This document shows, in pieces, positions 17,803 through 25,893 of a stretch of DNA of 48,069 nt. Under the pieces are notes generated by a model, which did not search any database, was not told the origin of the DNA, and worked only from the letters and a program-made list of their open reading frames with translations. Origin of the DNA: an uncultured Ruminococcus sp. (GTDB lineage: Bacteria; Bacillota; Clostridia; Oscillospirales; Ruminococcaceae); NCBI GenBank assembly GCA_902781565.1, contig CACZJT010000033.1, positions 1-48,069 on the forward strand, read 5' to 3'. Position 1 is the stretch's first letter. Each line of letters begins with the position of its first letter. Position numbers and translations under genes: made by a program.

Positions 17803-17846
17803 GCAGTCTCCACCTTTCTTTTGCGATCCGCGTATCTTAACATATA

Positions 17847-18013
17847 TATACTCCCCTCTGTTCCAAATCCACCAATATCTTCGCACAGAAACAGATTTTC
17901 TCTGCGTTGCACTCCCTTGCAGGGCGCCAGCCCAACTGCGGTCGGGTCGTGCGCCTTGATAAAATCCGTTTCTGCACGAATCTATTGTCGGCTTTGAAAC
18001 AGATGGGAGTATA
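17847..18013 (-). repeat. Inverted-repeat element, copy 1 (inside the dcw cluster)
   Basis: A 167-bp element between ftsL and the PBP gene. Its ends form an imperfect inverted repeat (TATACTCCCCTCTGTT at left; complement of AACAGATGGGAGTATA at right). Read in the sense of the operon, its first ~65 bases are almost identical to copy 3 at 29404, and its core (17902-17953) matches the core of copies 2 and 3. It codes for no supported protein; short reading frames across it are fragments. Confidence 0.75.
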
Positions 18014-18093
18014 CAACAAGAAAGCTAAAAACACTTTTCCAATGCTCTTAACTTCCCTGCCCGCGGGAACTCCCGCTGATTATATTCTATTCA

Positions 18094-18576
18094 TCAAAGT
18101 CCGAGATATTCCAGAAAATCGTTCCACTTAGCGGTTATCCTTACAAAAATATTTCCCTCATCGCTGTTCACGGGCTCGGCGGCGGTCTGTTCCTCGATCT
18201 CTATGTACTCGATCTGGGATTTGTTGAGCTTTTGCAGCCCCAGCCGCGTCTCGGCGTATTCCTCGACCTTTGTGAGCCCCGCCTGCTGTGCAAGTTCGGA
18301 TTCCAAGCTGACGTTCTCGCTCTTTATGACCGATAGCTCCGAGCGAAGGGTCGTGTTCTCAGAATAGAGCTTCGAGAGCTCCACCCTGCCGTATATCATT
18401 GCCGAAAAGAGGGTGAACACTATGACCGCCATGACGATTATCTTGACGATAGCCGCGTTTTTCCTGCGCTTGTTGGCGCTTCTTATCTCTCTTATCCTTT
18501 CGGCGTATTCCTCCTCATGCTCGCCGATAAGCACTTTTTCAGGATATTCGTAAGCCAGATCAACATTTACTGCCAT
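18094..18576 (-). CDS. ftsL: Cell division protein FtsL
   Basis: A 160-residue bitopic protein: charged N-terminus, one membrane segment (about 45-65, AIVKIIVMAVIVFTLFSAMI), then a leucine-zipper-like coiled coil (about 68-115) as in FtsL/DivIC, and an acidic C-terminus. With FtsQ and DivIC it forms the complex that activates FtsW and its PBP. The ATG at 18576 lies after GGGGGTGG; an upstream ATG at 18591 is less well placed. Identity rests on shape and position, since FtsL diverges fast. Confidence 0.85.
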   Translation of the reverse strand: MAVNVDLAYEYPEKVLIGEHEEEYAERIREIRSANKRRKNAAIVKIIVMAVIVFTLFSAMIYGRVELSKLYSENTTLRSELSVIKSENVSLESELAQQAGLTKVEEYAETRLGLQKLNKSQIEYIEIEEQTAAEPVNSDEGNIFVRITAKWNDFLEYLGL

Positions 18577-18627
18577 ATCGACCACCCCCAATTATCAGTC
18601 AGGCTCCCCTGTTATCTGTCTGTATGT

Positions 18628-19578
18628 TTATTCGTCAAATACCGAGTCTCTCAGCTTTTCGATGACCCTCAGTTTCGCGCTGCGGCTTCGGGGATTCGCT
18701 TCAAGCTCCTCCTCCGACGCGGTGACGGCTTTCCTGAACACGAGCCTTCCCCGCGGCTTCTTCCCGCATACGCACTGCGGGAAATCGGGCGGGCAGGTAC
18801 AGCCCTTCGTCAGCTCCGCGAACCGCTGCTTCACCATTCTGTCCTCGAGGGAATGGAAGGTTATCACAGCGAGCCTTCCCCCCACGTTCAGCAGAGAGAA
18901 CGCCTCGTCCAGCGCCCTGTCCAGCTGTCCCAGTTCGTCGTTGACCTCTATGCGTATCGCCTGAAAGGTCTTGCGGCAGGGATTCTTCTCGCGGCGCACC
19001 CTTTGCGGCACGCTCGCCTTGATTATCTCCGCCAGTTCAAGCGTAGTTTCTATAGGCTTGTCCGCCCGCGCCGAAACGATGCCCTTTGCTATCGCGGGTG
19101 CGAACTTCTCCTCGCCGTATTCGTAAAGTATCTTCTTGAGCCGCTCATAGGAATAATCGTTTACAACGTCCCGTGCGCTCATTCCCTCGCCGCTCATTCT
19201 CATATCGAGCGGCGCGTCGTTATGGAAAGAGAATCCCCTCTCCGCCGCATCGAGCTGATGTGACGATACGCCGATATCGAGCATTATCCCGTCCGCGCGG
19301 GATATCCCTCTTTCTTCGAGCACCCTGCGCATATCCGAGAACTCCGCGTGTACCACCTCGGCGGGAAGCCCCGCCAGGCGCTGCGAAGCAGCCCTTACAG
19401 CCTCGGGGTCGCGGTCGGTCGCGATGAGCCGTCCCCTTTCGGGGTCGAGCCTTACCGCCAGCGCGTAAGAATGCCCCCCGCCGCCCGCGGTGCCGTCAAC
19501 GTATATGCCGTCGGGCTTGACCGCCAGCGCGTCTATCGTTTCATTCAGGAGCACCGAAACGTGCTCAAAGCCCTCCAT
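18628..19578 (-). CDS. rsmH: 16S rRNA m4C1402 methyltransferase (RsmH/MraW)
   Basis: Methylates N4 of C1402 in 16S rRNA with S-adenosylmethionine. The 316-residue protein starts with HVSVLLNETIDAL and the SAM loop DGTAGGGGHS (29-38), then DIGVSSHQLD, GFSFHNDAPLDMRM and a C-terminal RPSEEE-type region seen here as KAVTASEEELEANPRSRSAKLR, cited as PRSRSAKLR. It is complete. Its ATG overlaps the mraZ stop by one base (TGATG). Confidence 0.97.
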   Translation of the reverse strand: MEGFEHVSVLLNETIDALAVKPDGIYVDGTAGGGGHSYALAVRLDPERGRLIATDRDPEAVRAASQRLAGLPAEVVHAEFSDMRRVLEERGISRADGIMLDIGVSSHQLDAAERGFSFHNDAPLDMRMSGEGMSARDVVNDYSYERLKKILYEYGEEKFAPAIAKGIVSARADKPIETTLELAEIIKASVPQRVRREKNPCRKTFQAIRIEVNDELGQLDRALDEAFSLLNVGGRLAVITFHSLEDRMVKQRFAELTKGCTCPPDFPQCVCGKKPRGRLVFRKAVTASEEELEANPRSRSAKLRVIEKLRDSVFDE

Positions 19579-19997
19579 CAGAAGTCAGCCCCCTTCAGAG
19601 CCTCCATCAGGTCTTCGTCGGTAAAGCCGCCGCTCAGCTTCTCCCATCTCTCCGCGCTCCATATCTCGCAGTGGTCGGCAACGCCCGCGACTACGGCTTC
19701 GCCCTCTATCCCCGCCAGCTCTCTGAGCCTTGCGGGTATGAGTATGCGTCCCTGCTTGTCGGGCTCCGCGTCCGCCGCGCCCGCGACGAGTATCCTCTGC
19801 AAAGTTATGCGCTTCGACATGGGCAGAGCGTTTATCTGCGCCGCCAGATCGTCGAACGCCTGCTCGGTGTATACCGCTATGCAGTCGTCCACCCCGCGGG
19901 TAAGCACCATTCTTTCGCCCATGACCTCGCGGAGCCTTGCGGGGAAAGCCATTCTGCCCTTAGCGTCCACGGACTGCGTATAAGTACCCTTCAACAC
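19578..19997 (-). CDS. mraZ: Transcriptional regulator MraZ
   Basis: A 139-residue protein with two SpoVT-AbrB half-domains (DAKGRMAFPARLRE near 9-22 and DKQGRILIPARLREL near 82-96). MraZ forms ring oligomers, binds repeated TGGG-like boxes before its own gene and represses the dcw operon. GTG at 19997 is the start, behind GAGGGGGGA and giving the family N-terminus (V/M)LKGTY; a longer reading to 20072 would run over the operator. First gene of the cluster. Confidence 0.95.
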   Translation of the reverse strand: MLKGTYTQSVDAKGRMAFPARLREVMGERMVLTRGVDDCIAVYTEQAFDDLAAQINALPMSKRITLQRILVAGAADAEPDKQGRILIPARLRELAGIEGEAVVAGVADHCEIWSAERWEKLSGGFTDEDLMEALKGADF

Positions 19998-20055
19998 GGC
20001 TGTTCCCCCCTCGCGGCAGTTATAGCACAGCTCGAAGTGCGTACCGTGGGCTCGT

Positions 20056-20121
20056 CCCCCACTTTTACACACTTTTCACCCCTGCTGATACTATTATACA
20101 CTATCCGCGCGGAAATTGCAA
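20056..20121 (-). promoter_or_regulatory. dcw promoter with MraZ boxes
   Basis: On the minus strand TTGCAA (20121-20116) and TATAAT (20098-20093) are 17 bp apart. Just downstream (20082-20056) lie three GTG boxes at 10-bp steps: GGGTG, AAAAGTGTG, AAAAGTGGG. That is the known layout of MraZ operators, placed here to block transcription autoregulatorily. Confidence 0.85.
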
Positions 20122-20648
20122 CGGTCAAAAACAACAAATCGCATTCCTACAGGAGAAAAATTTCGGACACAAGCCGTTCTGAAAAGCCCTCGCCGCTCCG
20201 AAACGGTTACAAATCAAGGTATAATTATTACAGCCATGTAATTTGTAAATTCTTTGTAAATTTTCACCGTGTCGATTTCCCGAAGATCGCTAAAAAACGC
20301 TTGATATACCGTCCGTTTAAACTATTATACCACAAGATATTGTGTTAGTCAATACCCCCTCACAAATTTTCCCGAGCCTTTCACAGAAGCCGCCGCAAGG
20401 CTTCCGCAGGCGGGATATCACGTAATTATTACAAATTGATTACAGGTTGTAGCGATTTTTGTACAGCTCTGTCGCAGGCAACTAAAATACTGAATTTTTT
20501 GTGAACAAGCGGATAATTAGTTAAAATTAACAATTCTTTTATTTGTAAGAAATGCTGCAACTAAACGTTTTCGCAATTTACGAAATGCTTTTCGGTTTGT
20601 GCAATATGTCAAAAATAGCAATTTGTAATATGTGTTTCTGTAAATATA
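20122..20648. other. Long AT-rich divergent intergenic region
   Basis: Apart from the promoter at 20324-20352, I see no gene. The stretch holds several TTACAAAT/ATTTGTAA motifs (near 20207, 20236-20262, 20429 and 20622) and a small hairpin GAAGCC/GGCTTC at about 20386-20404. Reading frames across it have no ribosome-binding site and no recognisable product. Confidence 0.5.
20324..20352 (-). promoter_or_regulatory. Second strong promoter upstream of mraZ
   Basis: On the minus strand TTGACT (20352-20347) and TATAAT (20329-20324) are exactly 17 bp apart. A transcript from here would run about 320 nt to mraZ, giving a long leader, or might make a separate small RNA. Confidence 0.65.
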
Positions 20649-20677
20649 TTGACAAAATAGGTTTAAAATGATATAAT
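20649..20677 (+). promoter_or_regulatory. Promoter of the EAL gene
   Basis: TTGACA (20649-20654) and TATAAT (20672-20677), spacer 17 bp: full consensus. Confidence 0.9.
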
Positions 20678-20715
20678 ATTATAAAATAAGAGTATCATGA
20701 AAGGCGGTGAACAGC

Positions 20716-22653
20716 ATGACAAACGGCACCCTGCCCACATTATTCACGGCGGAAGCAGCCGCAGACCCCATGAAAAAGTATATGCCCATAGGCGACGTGA
20801 CCGTATTGGCGCTCTGTATCATCCTCTTCATGCTGCTCATTCAGACCTTTGTGCGGAAGGATAAGTATTTCAAGTACACCATCATCATGATAGTGCTGGT
20901 CTACATATCCTCCACCGCGAGCCTTATGTTCAACACCCTCGCCGCTTCCGATGAAGCTGCCGCAAAAAGCACCGCTGTCTATATCCTGCGGCTTGTGCAT
21001 TACGTGTCGCTCTGTATGGTGCCTATCATCTATACCGTTTATATACAGGAGCCCCTCAGACTTCACGCCAGCAGGAAGTTTTTTGATTCCGTGACCGCAG
21101 CTATTTTCGTCATTGCCGTGAGCGTCGATCTTATTATGACCCGCTCTCATAACGGCTTCTACATCTCGGCGGACGGCACCGCGCATTTCGGGTTCAATAT
21201 CTTTTCCTATATGTACGCCATGTTCTACGGGTCGATAATCTACTCCACCATCAAGCACCGCGACAGACTGCTTAGTAGAGTGTTCTCGGGGCTTATGAGC
21301 GTGAACATCGTTTCGCTCGCGACTATGCTGGTACAGGGGTTCTTCGGGCAGACCTCTTACACCAACGCCGCCTGCATTTTCCCCGTCATCGGTATCATCT
21401 ACCTTTTTCACTCCAACCCCTACGATACCGAGATCGGCACCGTTTCCGAGACCTTCTTCTACCCCGAGCATGACAAGCGCATAGAGCGCAAGGAGCAGTT
21501 CGTGCTGATAAGCTGCATTATCCGCGGGTTCCTTAACGCTCTGAGAGAGTCGAACGACCTCATGACGGAGTCCTACGCCTTCCTGCGCCGCAACGCGCGT
21601 AACGGCGTTCTCTACAGATTCCCCGATGACCGCATTCTCCTCAGCCTTCCCGCGGACGCCAATATCGAGAACCTTACCCGCCGCATGACCGACGAATTCA
21701 AGGAGCTTTACGAGCGCTTCCGCCTTGACTACAAACTGGTGGTCTGCCGCTCCACAAGATCGGTCACCTCCGCAAAGGACTACATAAAGCTCATCGAATA
21801 CGCCGAGAAGAACACCGCTTTCACAAACATTCACTATATTGATGAAAACGATATCAACGACTTCTACGACTCGGGCTACATTCTGGGAGAACTTGCGGAG
21901 ATAGCCTCCCGCCGCGATCTGGACGACCCGAGGGTGCTTGTCTACTGCCAGCCTGTCTACAATATCCGCACGGGCAAGTACGACACCGCCGAAGCGCTCA
22001 TGCGCTTGCAGCTCGATAAGACGGGCATAGTCTACCCCGATGTGTTCATTCCACTTGCGGAGCAGAACAACTGCATACACGCCCTAAGCCTTATAATACT
22101 CAACAAGACCTGCCGCGCCATAAGGGAAATGCTCGAGAACGGCTACGATATCCAGCGCATATCCGTCAACTTCTCGGCGATAGACCTCCGTTACGGCAGC
22201 TTCTGCGGGGACGTCAAGAACATCATCGCGGGCAACGGGATACCCTTCGGCAAGATAGCCGTTGAGATCACCGAGAGCCGCTCCGAAAGCGACTTCAACC
22301 TCATGAAGCAGCGCGTCATAGAGCTTCGGCAGCTGGGCATAAAGTTCTATCTGGACGACTTCGGGACGGGCTACTCGAATTTCGAGCGTATCATGGAGAT
22401 ACCTTTCGATATAATCAAGTTCGACCGCTCCATGCTCATAGAATCCAACCGCAGCGAATCGGGAGAGTTCATGGTCAAGACCTTCGCGGGAATGTTCAAG
22501 AAGCTGAACTACTCGGTGCTTTTCGAGGGCGTCGAGGACGATCGCGACGAACAGCACTGCATAGGTATGCAGGCGAGCTACCTGCAAGGCTACAAATACT
22601 CCCGCCCCATACCCATAGAAAACCTTCGTGACTTCCTCACACGTACAGCATAA
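20716..22653 (+). CDS. Membrane EAL-domain c-di-GMP phosphodiesterase
   Basis: A 645-residue protein. About seven membrane helices (residues 20-235) form an N-terminal sensor-like module. A degenerate GGDEF-like stretch follows (about 265-385), then an EAL domain (about 395-640). Catalytic residues look intact: EAL (426-428), SVNFSA, VEITES, YLDDFGTGYSN, IKFDRS, EGVE and QGY. It should cleave c-di-GMP to pGpG. The ATG at 20716 has AAGGCGG 8 bp before it; a GTG 9 bp upstream overlaps that site. It faces a FIST-GGDEF gene across a shared terminator. Confidence 0.92.
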   Translation: MTNGTLPTLFTAEAAADPMKKYMPIGDVTVLALCIILFMLLIQTFVRKDKYFKYTIIMIVLVYISSTASLMFNTLAASDEAAAKSTAVYILRLVHYVSLCMVPIIYTVYIQEPLRLHASRKFFDSVTAAIFVIAVSVDLIMTRSHNGFYISADGTAHFGFNIFSYMYAMFYGSIIYSTIKHRDRLLSRVFSGLMSVNIVSLATMLVQGFFGQTSYTNAACIFPVIGIIYLFHSNPYDTEIGTVSETFFYPEHDKRIERKEQFVLISCIIRGFLNALRESNDLMTESYAFLRRNARNGVLYRFPDDRILLSLPADANIENLTRRMTDEFKELYERFRLDYKLVVCRSTRSVTSAKDYIKLIEYAEKNTAFTNIHYIDENDINDFYDSGYILGELAEIASRRDLDDPRVLVYCQPVYNIRTGKYDTAEALMRLQLDKTGIVYPDVFIPLAEQNNCIHALSLIILNKTCRAIREMLENGYDIQRISVNFSAIDLRYGSFCGDVKNIIAGNGIPFGKIAVEITESRSESDFNLMKQRVIELRQLGIKFYLDDFGTGYSNFERIMEIPFDIIKFDRSMLIESNRSESGEFMVKTFAGMFKKLNYSVLFEGVEDDRDEQHCIGMQASYLQGYKYSRPIPIENLRDFLTRTA

Positions 22654-22687
22654 AAGCACACAGACCGCAGACGGCTGTGTGCTTTTT
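22652..22687. terminator. Bidirectional terminator between the EAL and GGDEF genes
   Basis: Stem AAAAGCACACAG (22652-22663) / CTGTGTGCTTTT (22675-22686), a 12-bp perfect match with A-run and T-run on the two sides. Confidence 0.92.
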
Positions 22688-22752
22688 GCATATGATATCA
22701 TGTGCGGGCAGGGCCGGTGATTGCTCCGACCTCCCGAAAGCATTTCTATGAG

Positions 22753-22776
22753 TAGGGGCGCACCTATGTGTGCGCC
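22753..22776 (-). repeat. Short palindrome of the CCCTACA class
   Basis: GGCGCAC (22757-22763) / GTGCGCC (22770-22776), preceded by GTAGG on the plus strand, so on the minus strand it ends in GCCCCTAC like the units at 7-145. Confidence 0.55.
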
Positions 22777-22813
22777 AGTTTTATGTACAGTACACCGCAC
22801 ACCCGCCGTTACC

Positions 22814-24571
22814 TCATCTCTCGCAGAGCACTACCTTGTTCTTGCCCGTTCGCTTGGCGGTGTAGAGCGCGTTGTCCGCGAGGTCGCAGAGCTTGTCGGT
22901 CTCATCGCCCTCCTGAGCGTAGACCACGCCCACGCTTATGGTCTGCCTGTCGGCTTCCTCGAAGGTAAGCTGCTCGAAGCCCGCGCGGAAGCGCTCCGCT
23001 AACTCCTCCGCCCTCGCAGCCGACCCGCCGCGCACATAGATCATGAATTCCTCGCCGCCCCAGCGTCCCGCTCTGCTGTCAACGCCCGTTTCGCCAATGA
23101 TTTCCTTGAGCATTTGGCTAAGCGCCCGCAGAACATTATCGCCCTCGGCGTGACCGTAGGTATCGTTTATGTGCTTGAAGTTGTCAATGTCTATCATGAC
23201 GAGGGCAACGTCCTTGCCGTACTGTTCGAGGGACACCTTTATCCTGCGCTGTATCTCCGAACGGTTGTAGAGCTGTGTCAGACCGTCGGTGATCGCCATG
23301 TTCTCGAGCTGACGGTTAGCTTCCTCCAGCTCCTCGGTGGCAGCTTCGATGAAGGTCGCAAGGCGGTTTATCATCGACACCTTGCCCGGGTAATTTCTCT
23401 CTTCCTCCTCGATCTCTATGGGCAGCTCGTCCACCTTGTCGCCCTCGCGCATAGCCGCCACGACAAGCGTGACGTTATGCTGATCGACCACGTTCCCCGT
23501 CCGCAGGAACTCGCCCGCGGTGTAGAATCCCGATGTGGGCGCAAGCTGCTGGAAAGGCAGAGTCTCCTTTGAAGCCTCATCGCCCCAGTAGGTACGCCTT
23601 GCCGCGCAGGAGTATACGTGTATGACCTCGGGCTGGAAGGCGCCTATCTTCGCCGCGCCGCTGTTCACGCTGTCAAGTATGGTCCAGGGGTCGCCGTAGG
23701 CTATACGCGCCTTGACGTTCTTTTCCATATCGGCAGTCATTTCGAGAGAGCCGTCGGGATTCGCCGACACGGGTGCGCGGAGTATCTCGTGTCCCTTGTG
23801 GTTGTAGAAGAACGGGAACTCCAGCGTGTTCGAGAAAAAGTCCTCGTTATTGGCGATCTTTAAATACTTATAGTATGTTTCGTAGGCGGGACGGTGATCG
23901 AGCTCTATGAGCCTGCTGCCCTCCGAAGCGGTGACGAGAAGTTCCCTTCCGAGAGGCTTCCAACCCGTGACGTGCATGGTCTTGACATGGAAGCAGTCGC
24001 CGCCGATGAGATTGAACACCACCGAATTATCCGAGCAGCCGCCCTCGCTCGAAAACACTATCGCCGCAGTGTCGTTGATATCGGGGGAGAATGCGCCGCC
24101 GCCGAATATCTCCACCTTATTGCGTATGGTGCTGAGGTCGTCGCAGAAGTTTGTCATGGACATTCCGCGCATGGTGGTAAGAAGCTCCACCGCCTTGACC
24201 CACGGGTTCTCCTCCAGCTCCTTTTTCAGAGCCTCGACCACCATCTGTTCGGTCCTGTCGGTGAGCTGATATTGCAGTATCTTCATGCGGGTGGAAGGGT
24301 ACTCGGTCAGCGTGCAGACTATGAGTATATCCTTATCGGAGCATTTTCCCGTGAAGATATTGCCGTTCGAGGAACAGCCGCGGTAAAGCGCCTCGGGGAG
24401 CATTTCCCTTATCGTGCCGCATATCTGCCCTATCTGACGTATATCAAGGGTCTGGGTATAGATATCGAATATCATAGCCGAGGATACCGAGGTCTTCTGC
24501 CAGCGGCTTATCTTTTGCAGCTCACGTTTCAGACTGCCTATATTCTCGTATTCCAACTGTATCTGCCGCAT
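22814..24571 (-). CDS. FIST sensor-diguanylate cyclase
   Basis: A 585-residue soluble protein. FIST_N (about 30-230, with LYRGCSSNGNIF) and FIST_C (about 235-390, with FPFF...HEILRAPVSANPDGSLEM) form a small-ligand sensor. A coiled coil (400-422) leads to a GGDEF domain with ITDGLTQLYNR, DIDNFKHINDTYGHAEGD and an active GGEEF (about 505-509). The RxxD inhibitory site upstream of GGEEF is not present (GVDS there), so product inhibition may be lacking. AAAGGAAG precedes the ATG. It would make c-di-GMP and opposes the neighbouring EAL enzyme. Confidence 0.93.
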   Translation of the reverse strand: MRQIQLEYENIGSLKRELQKISRWQKTSVSSAMIFDIYTQTLDIRQIGQICGTIREMLPEALYRGCSSNGNIFTGKCSDKDILIVCTLTEYPSTRMKILQYQLTDRTEQMVVEALKKELEENPWVKAVELLTTMRGMSMTNFCDDLSTIRNKVEIFGGGAFSPDINDTAAIVFSSEGGCSDNSVVFNLIGGDCFHVKTMHVTGWKPLGRELLVTASEGSRLIELDHRPAYETYYKYLKIANNEDFFSNTLEFPFFYNHKGHEILRAPVSANPDGSLEMTADMEKNVKARIAYGDPWTILDSVNSGAAKIGAFQPEVIHVYSCAARRTYWGDEASKETLPFQQLAPTSGFYTAGEFLRTGNVVDQHNVTLVVAAMREGDKVDELPIEIEEEERNYPGKVSMINRLATFIEAATEELEEANRQLENMAITDGLTQLYNRSEIQRRIKVSLEQYGKDVALVMIDIDNFKHINDTYGHAEGDNVLRALSQMLKEIIGETGVDSRAGRWGGEEFMIYVRGGSAARAEELAERFRAGFEQLTFEEADRQTISVGVVYAQEGDETDKLCDLADNALYTAKRTGKNKVVLCER

Positions 24572-24662
24572 TAACGCACACTTCCTTTCGTTTCATTCAC
24601 AGCATTCGCGGACATTGTTTATAATGCACCAAGTTCGGCATCAATTTACATTATTTTAGTAT

Positions 24663-24691
24663 ATTATAACACATTTTCCGACAGATTTCAA
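24663..24691 (-). promoter_or_regulatory. Promoter of the FIST-GGDEF gene
   Basis: On the minus strand TTGAAA (24691-24686) and TATAAT (24668-24663), spacer 17 bp. Confidence 0.8.
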
Positions 24692-24832
24692 GAGCTTTTC
24701 CCGCCCTAAAAATAATGTTTTTCTTTTGACAAAATACTGTTCCACGAACTATACATATGTCACAGTTAAGAGGTATATGATTTGTATATCCATACAAAAA
24801 AACACATTTTGGCTCATAACGCACAATGACTG

Positions 24833-24861
24833 TTGCGGTGCGGGCTGCGATGTGATACAAT
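24833..24861 (+). promoter_or_regulatory. Promoter of the gene at 24894
   Basis: TTGCGG (24833-24838) and TACAAT (24856-24861), spacer 17 bp, 33 bp before the start codon. Confidence 0.65.
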
Positions 24862-24893
24862 ATAAACAGTATATATTGGAGGTGCGGTCAATT

Positions 24894-25541
24894 ATGAAGG
24901 AAAGGTTCGGAGTCAAAAGCGTCATAAAACTCATCGTGTTCATAATACTCGTGGGGATACTTGTGCTGAGCTTCCTGCGGGGGCGGGCTTCACACAGAGC
25001 CGTCGCGGGCATAGGCGAGCCCATACAGAAAGAACACAGCGGCAGCATCACGCTCATCAAAAACGGCTACACCCTCACGGTCGATCAGGTGTATGAGTAT
25101 GAGATCGAAGCGCTGGTGGTACACGCTCACGATTACCTCGGCTTCTCGATAGGCGACAGGCTCGCGCCCCGCGATCTTGCCCTCGCCTGGGGAAAGGTGG
25201 CGGAGTATAACGACAGGATAGATTTCCACTGGTCGCAGGCGAACCGCTGGTATATGTGGCAGGTCAACAGCTACGAGGAGCTTGCACCCATCGGCGGTGA
25301 GAGCGATGTGAGCCGCCAGTCCGCCAACACCCACATCATCCCCGCAAGCTCATCGGTCAAGTGGGACGTGATGAAGATAATGCCCGGCGACCACGTTCGG
25401 CTGAAAGGGTATCTGGTCAACATAGACGGCTCGAAGCCCGACGGCACGACCTTTTGGTGGAACACCTCCACCACCCGCGAGGACACGGGCGACCATTCCT
25501 GCGAGGTATTCTACGTAACGAGCGCGGAGGTGCTGGACTAA
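24894..25541 (+). CDS. Membrane-anchored protein of unknown function
   Basis: A 215-residue protein. After a basic start (MKERFGVKSVIK) there is one membrane segment (about 12-30), then an extracytoplasmic domain. Strong landmarks are LAPRDLALAWGKVAEYN, FHWSQANRWYMW, SANTHIIPAS, GDHVRLKGYLVNID and TTREDTGDHSCEVFYV. The same set of motifs (SANxHIIPA, GYLV, DTGxxxCE) marks an uncharacterised family I recall from Proteobacteria, which makes transfer a possibility. The ATG at 24894 has GGAGG upstream and the promoter fits; an upstream reading from 24726 would begin before the promoter. It is a single-gene unit. Confidence 0.75.
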   Translation: MKERFGVKSVIKLIVFIILVGILVLSFLRGRASHRAVAGIGEPIQKEHSGSITLIKNGYTLTVDQVYEYEIEALVVHAHDYLGFSIGDRLAPRDLALAWGKVAEYNDRIDFHWSQANRWYMWQVNSYEELAPIGGESDVSRQSANTHIIPASSSVKWDVMKIMPGDHVRLKGYLVNIDGSKPDGTTFWWNTSTTREDTGDHSCEVFYVTSAEVLD

Positions 25542-25575
25542 AGCGCCCGCGTGTATGAAATTTGTGTGAATGGAC

Positions 25576-25604
25576 TTGACAAGCGGGATTCGATGTGGTA
25601 TAAT
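25576..25604 (+). promoter_or_regulatory. Consensus promoter of the candidate antitoxin RNA
   Basis: TTGACA (25576-25581) and TATAAT (25599-25604), spacer 17 bp. A start near 25611 is expected, only about 70 bp before a strong terminator. Confidence 0.85.
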
Positions 25605-25610
25605 AATAAT

Positions 25611-25683
25611 GAAATTAAAAGTCAGCATGATTTCAAGAATAACCGCCGCGGATAAAGCACTACACCGCGGCGGTTGTTTTTTT
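25611..25683 (+). ncRNA. Candidate antisense RNA (type I antitoxin)
   Basis: Inferred transcript of about 72 nt between a consensus promoter and an intrinsic terminator, with no room for a gene. Its 5' segment GAAATTAAAAGTCAGCATGATTTC-like region (25611-25634; key part AGTCAGCATGATTTC) is a direct repeat of 25828-25842, so it is complementary at 14 of 15 positions to the RBS-to-start region of the peptide mRNA made from the other strand. The 5' segment can itself fold through GAAAT/ATTTC, leaving GUCAGC in a loop. The arrangement mirrors RNA II of the pAD1 par locus. Confidence 0.7.
25641..25683 (+). terminator. Terminator of the candidate antitoxin RNA
   Basis: Stem AACCGCCGCGG (25641-25651) / CCGCGGCGGTT (25665-25675) with a run of seven T at 25677-25683. 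On the minus strand the same stem lacks a strong U-tract, so it may stop the peptide mRNA only in part. Confidence 0.9.
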
Positions 25684-25755
25684 ACCGAGGTTTACTCCTC
25701 AATATGTTAGTAGGGAATGAGTTCCGCACCTACTTCTGCGGGTGGCGATCAGCCC

Positions 25756-25836
25756 TTACTTCTTTCGGCGCAGCCACTCGCAGATAGCATTTGCTGCTAT
25801 ACCTGCGGCTACCGAAATTATAAAATTAGTCAGCAC
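25756..25836 (-). CDS. Small hydrophobic peptide, candidate type I toxin
   Basis: A 26-residue peptide starting at GTG (25836) and ending in TAA. It begins VLTNFIISVAAG, continues with an Ala/Ile-rich membrane helix, and ends CEWLRRKK. One membrane helix with a Trp and a basic C-terminal tail is the plan of Fst/Ldr-class toxins. AAAGGAG lies 9-10 bp upstream of GTG. A promoter is at 25894-25922. The RBS-to-start region can fold by GAAAT/ATTTC pairing and is the target of the convergent RNA. Too short for usual gene calling. Toxicity is inference; the peptide could instead be a signalling or membrane-modulating micropeptide. Confidence 0.75.
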   Translation of the reverse strand: MLTNFIISVAAGIAANAICEWLRRKK

Positions 25837-25842
25837 GATTTC
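25814..25842. repeat. Direct repeat of the antitoxin 5' segment
   Basis: GAAATT ... AGTCAGCACGATTTC (25814-25842) repeats GAAATT ... AGTCAGCATGATTTC (25611-25634); the shared 15-mer differs at one base. The spacer inside is longer here by five bases. Because the two RNAs converge, direct repeats in DNA make the RNAs complementary. Confidence 0.9.
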
Positions 25843-25893
25843 TCACTCCTTTCCAAGCCAAGATTTAGCTTTTCAGAAGCAGGGCTTAGGTAT

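Noticed and set aside
17837..18034. 65-codon minus frame across repeat copy 1
   Set aside because: Lies within the repeat and has no ribosome-binding site.
20381..20406. GC hairpin as possible c-di-GMP riboswitch part upstream of the EAL gene
   Set aside because: No GEMM core or tetraloop-receptor pattern is seen, and the EAL promoter lies downstream of it.
20740..22080. 446-codon minus-strand open frame opposite the EAL gene
   Set aside because: Antisense shadow of a well-supported gene; no ribosome-binding site and no recognisable domain.
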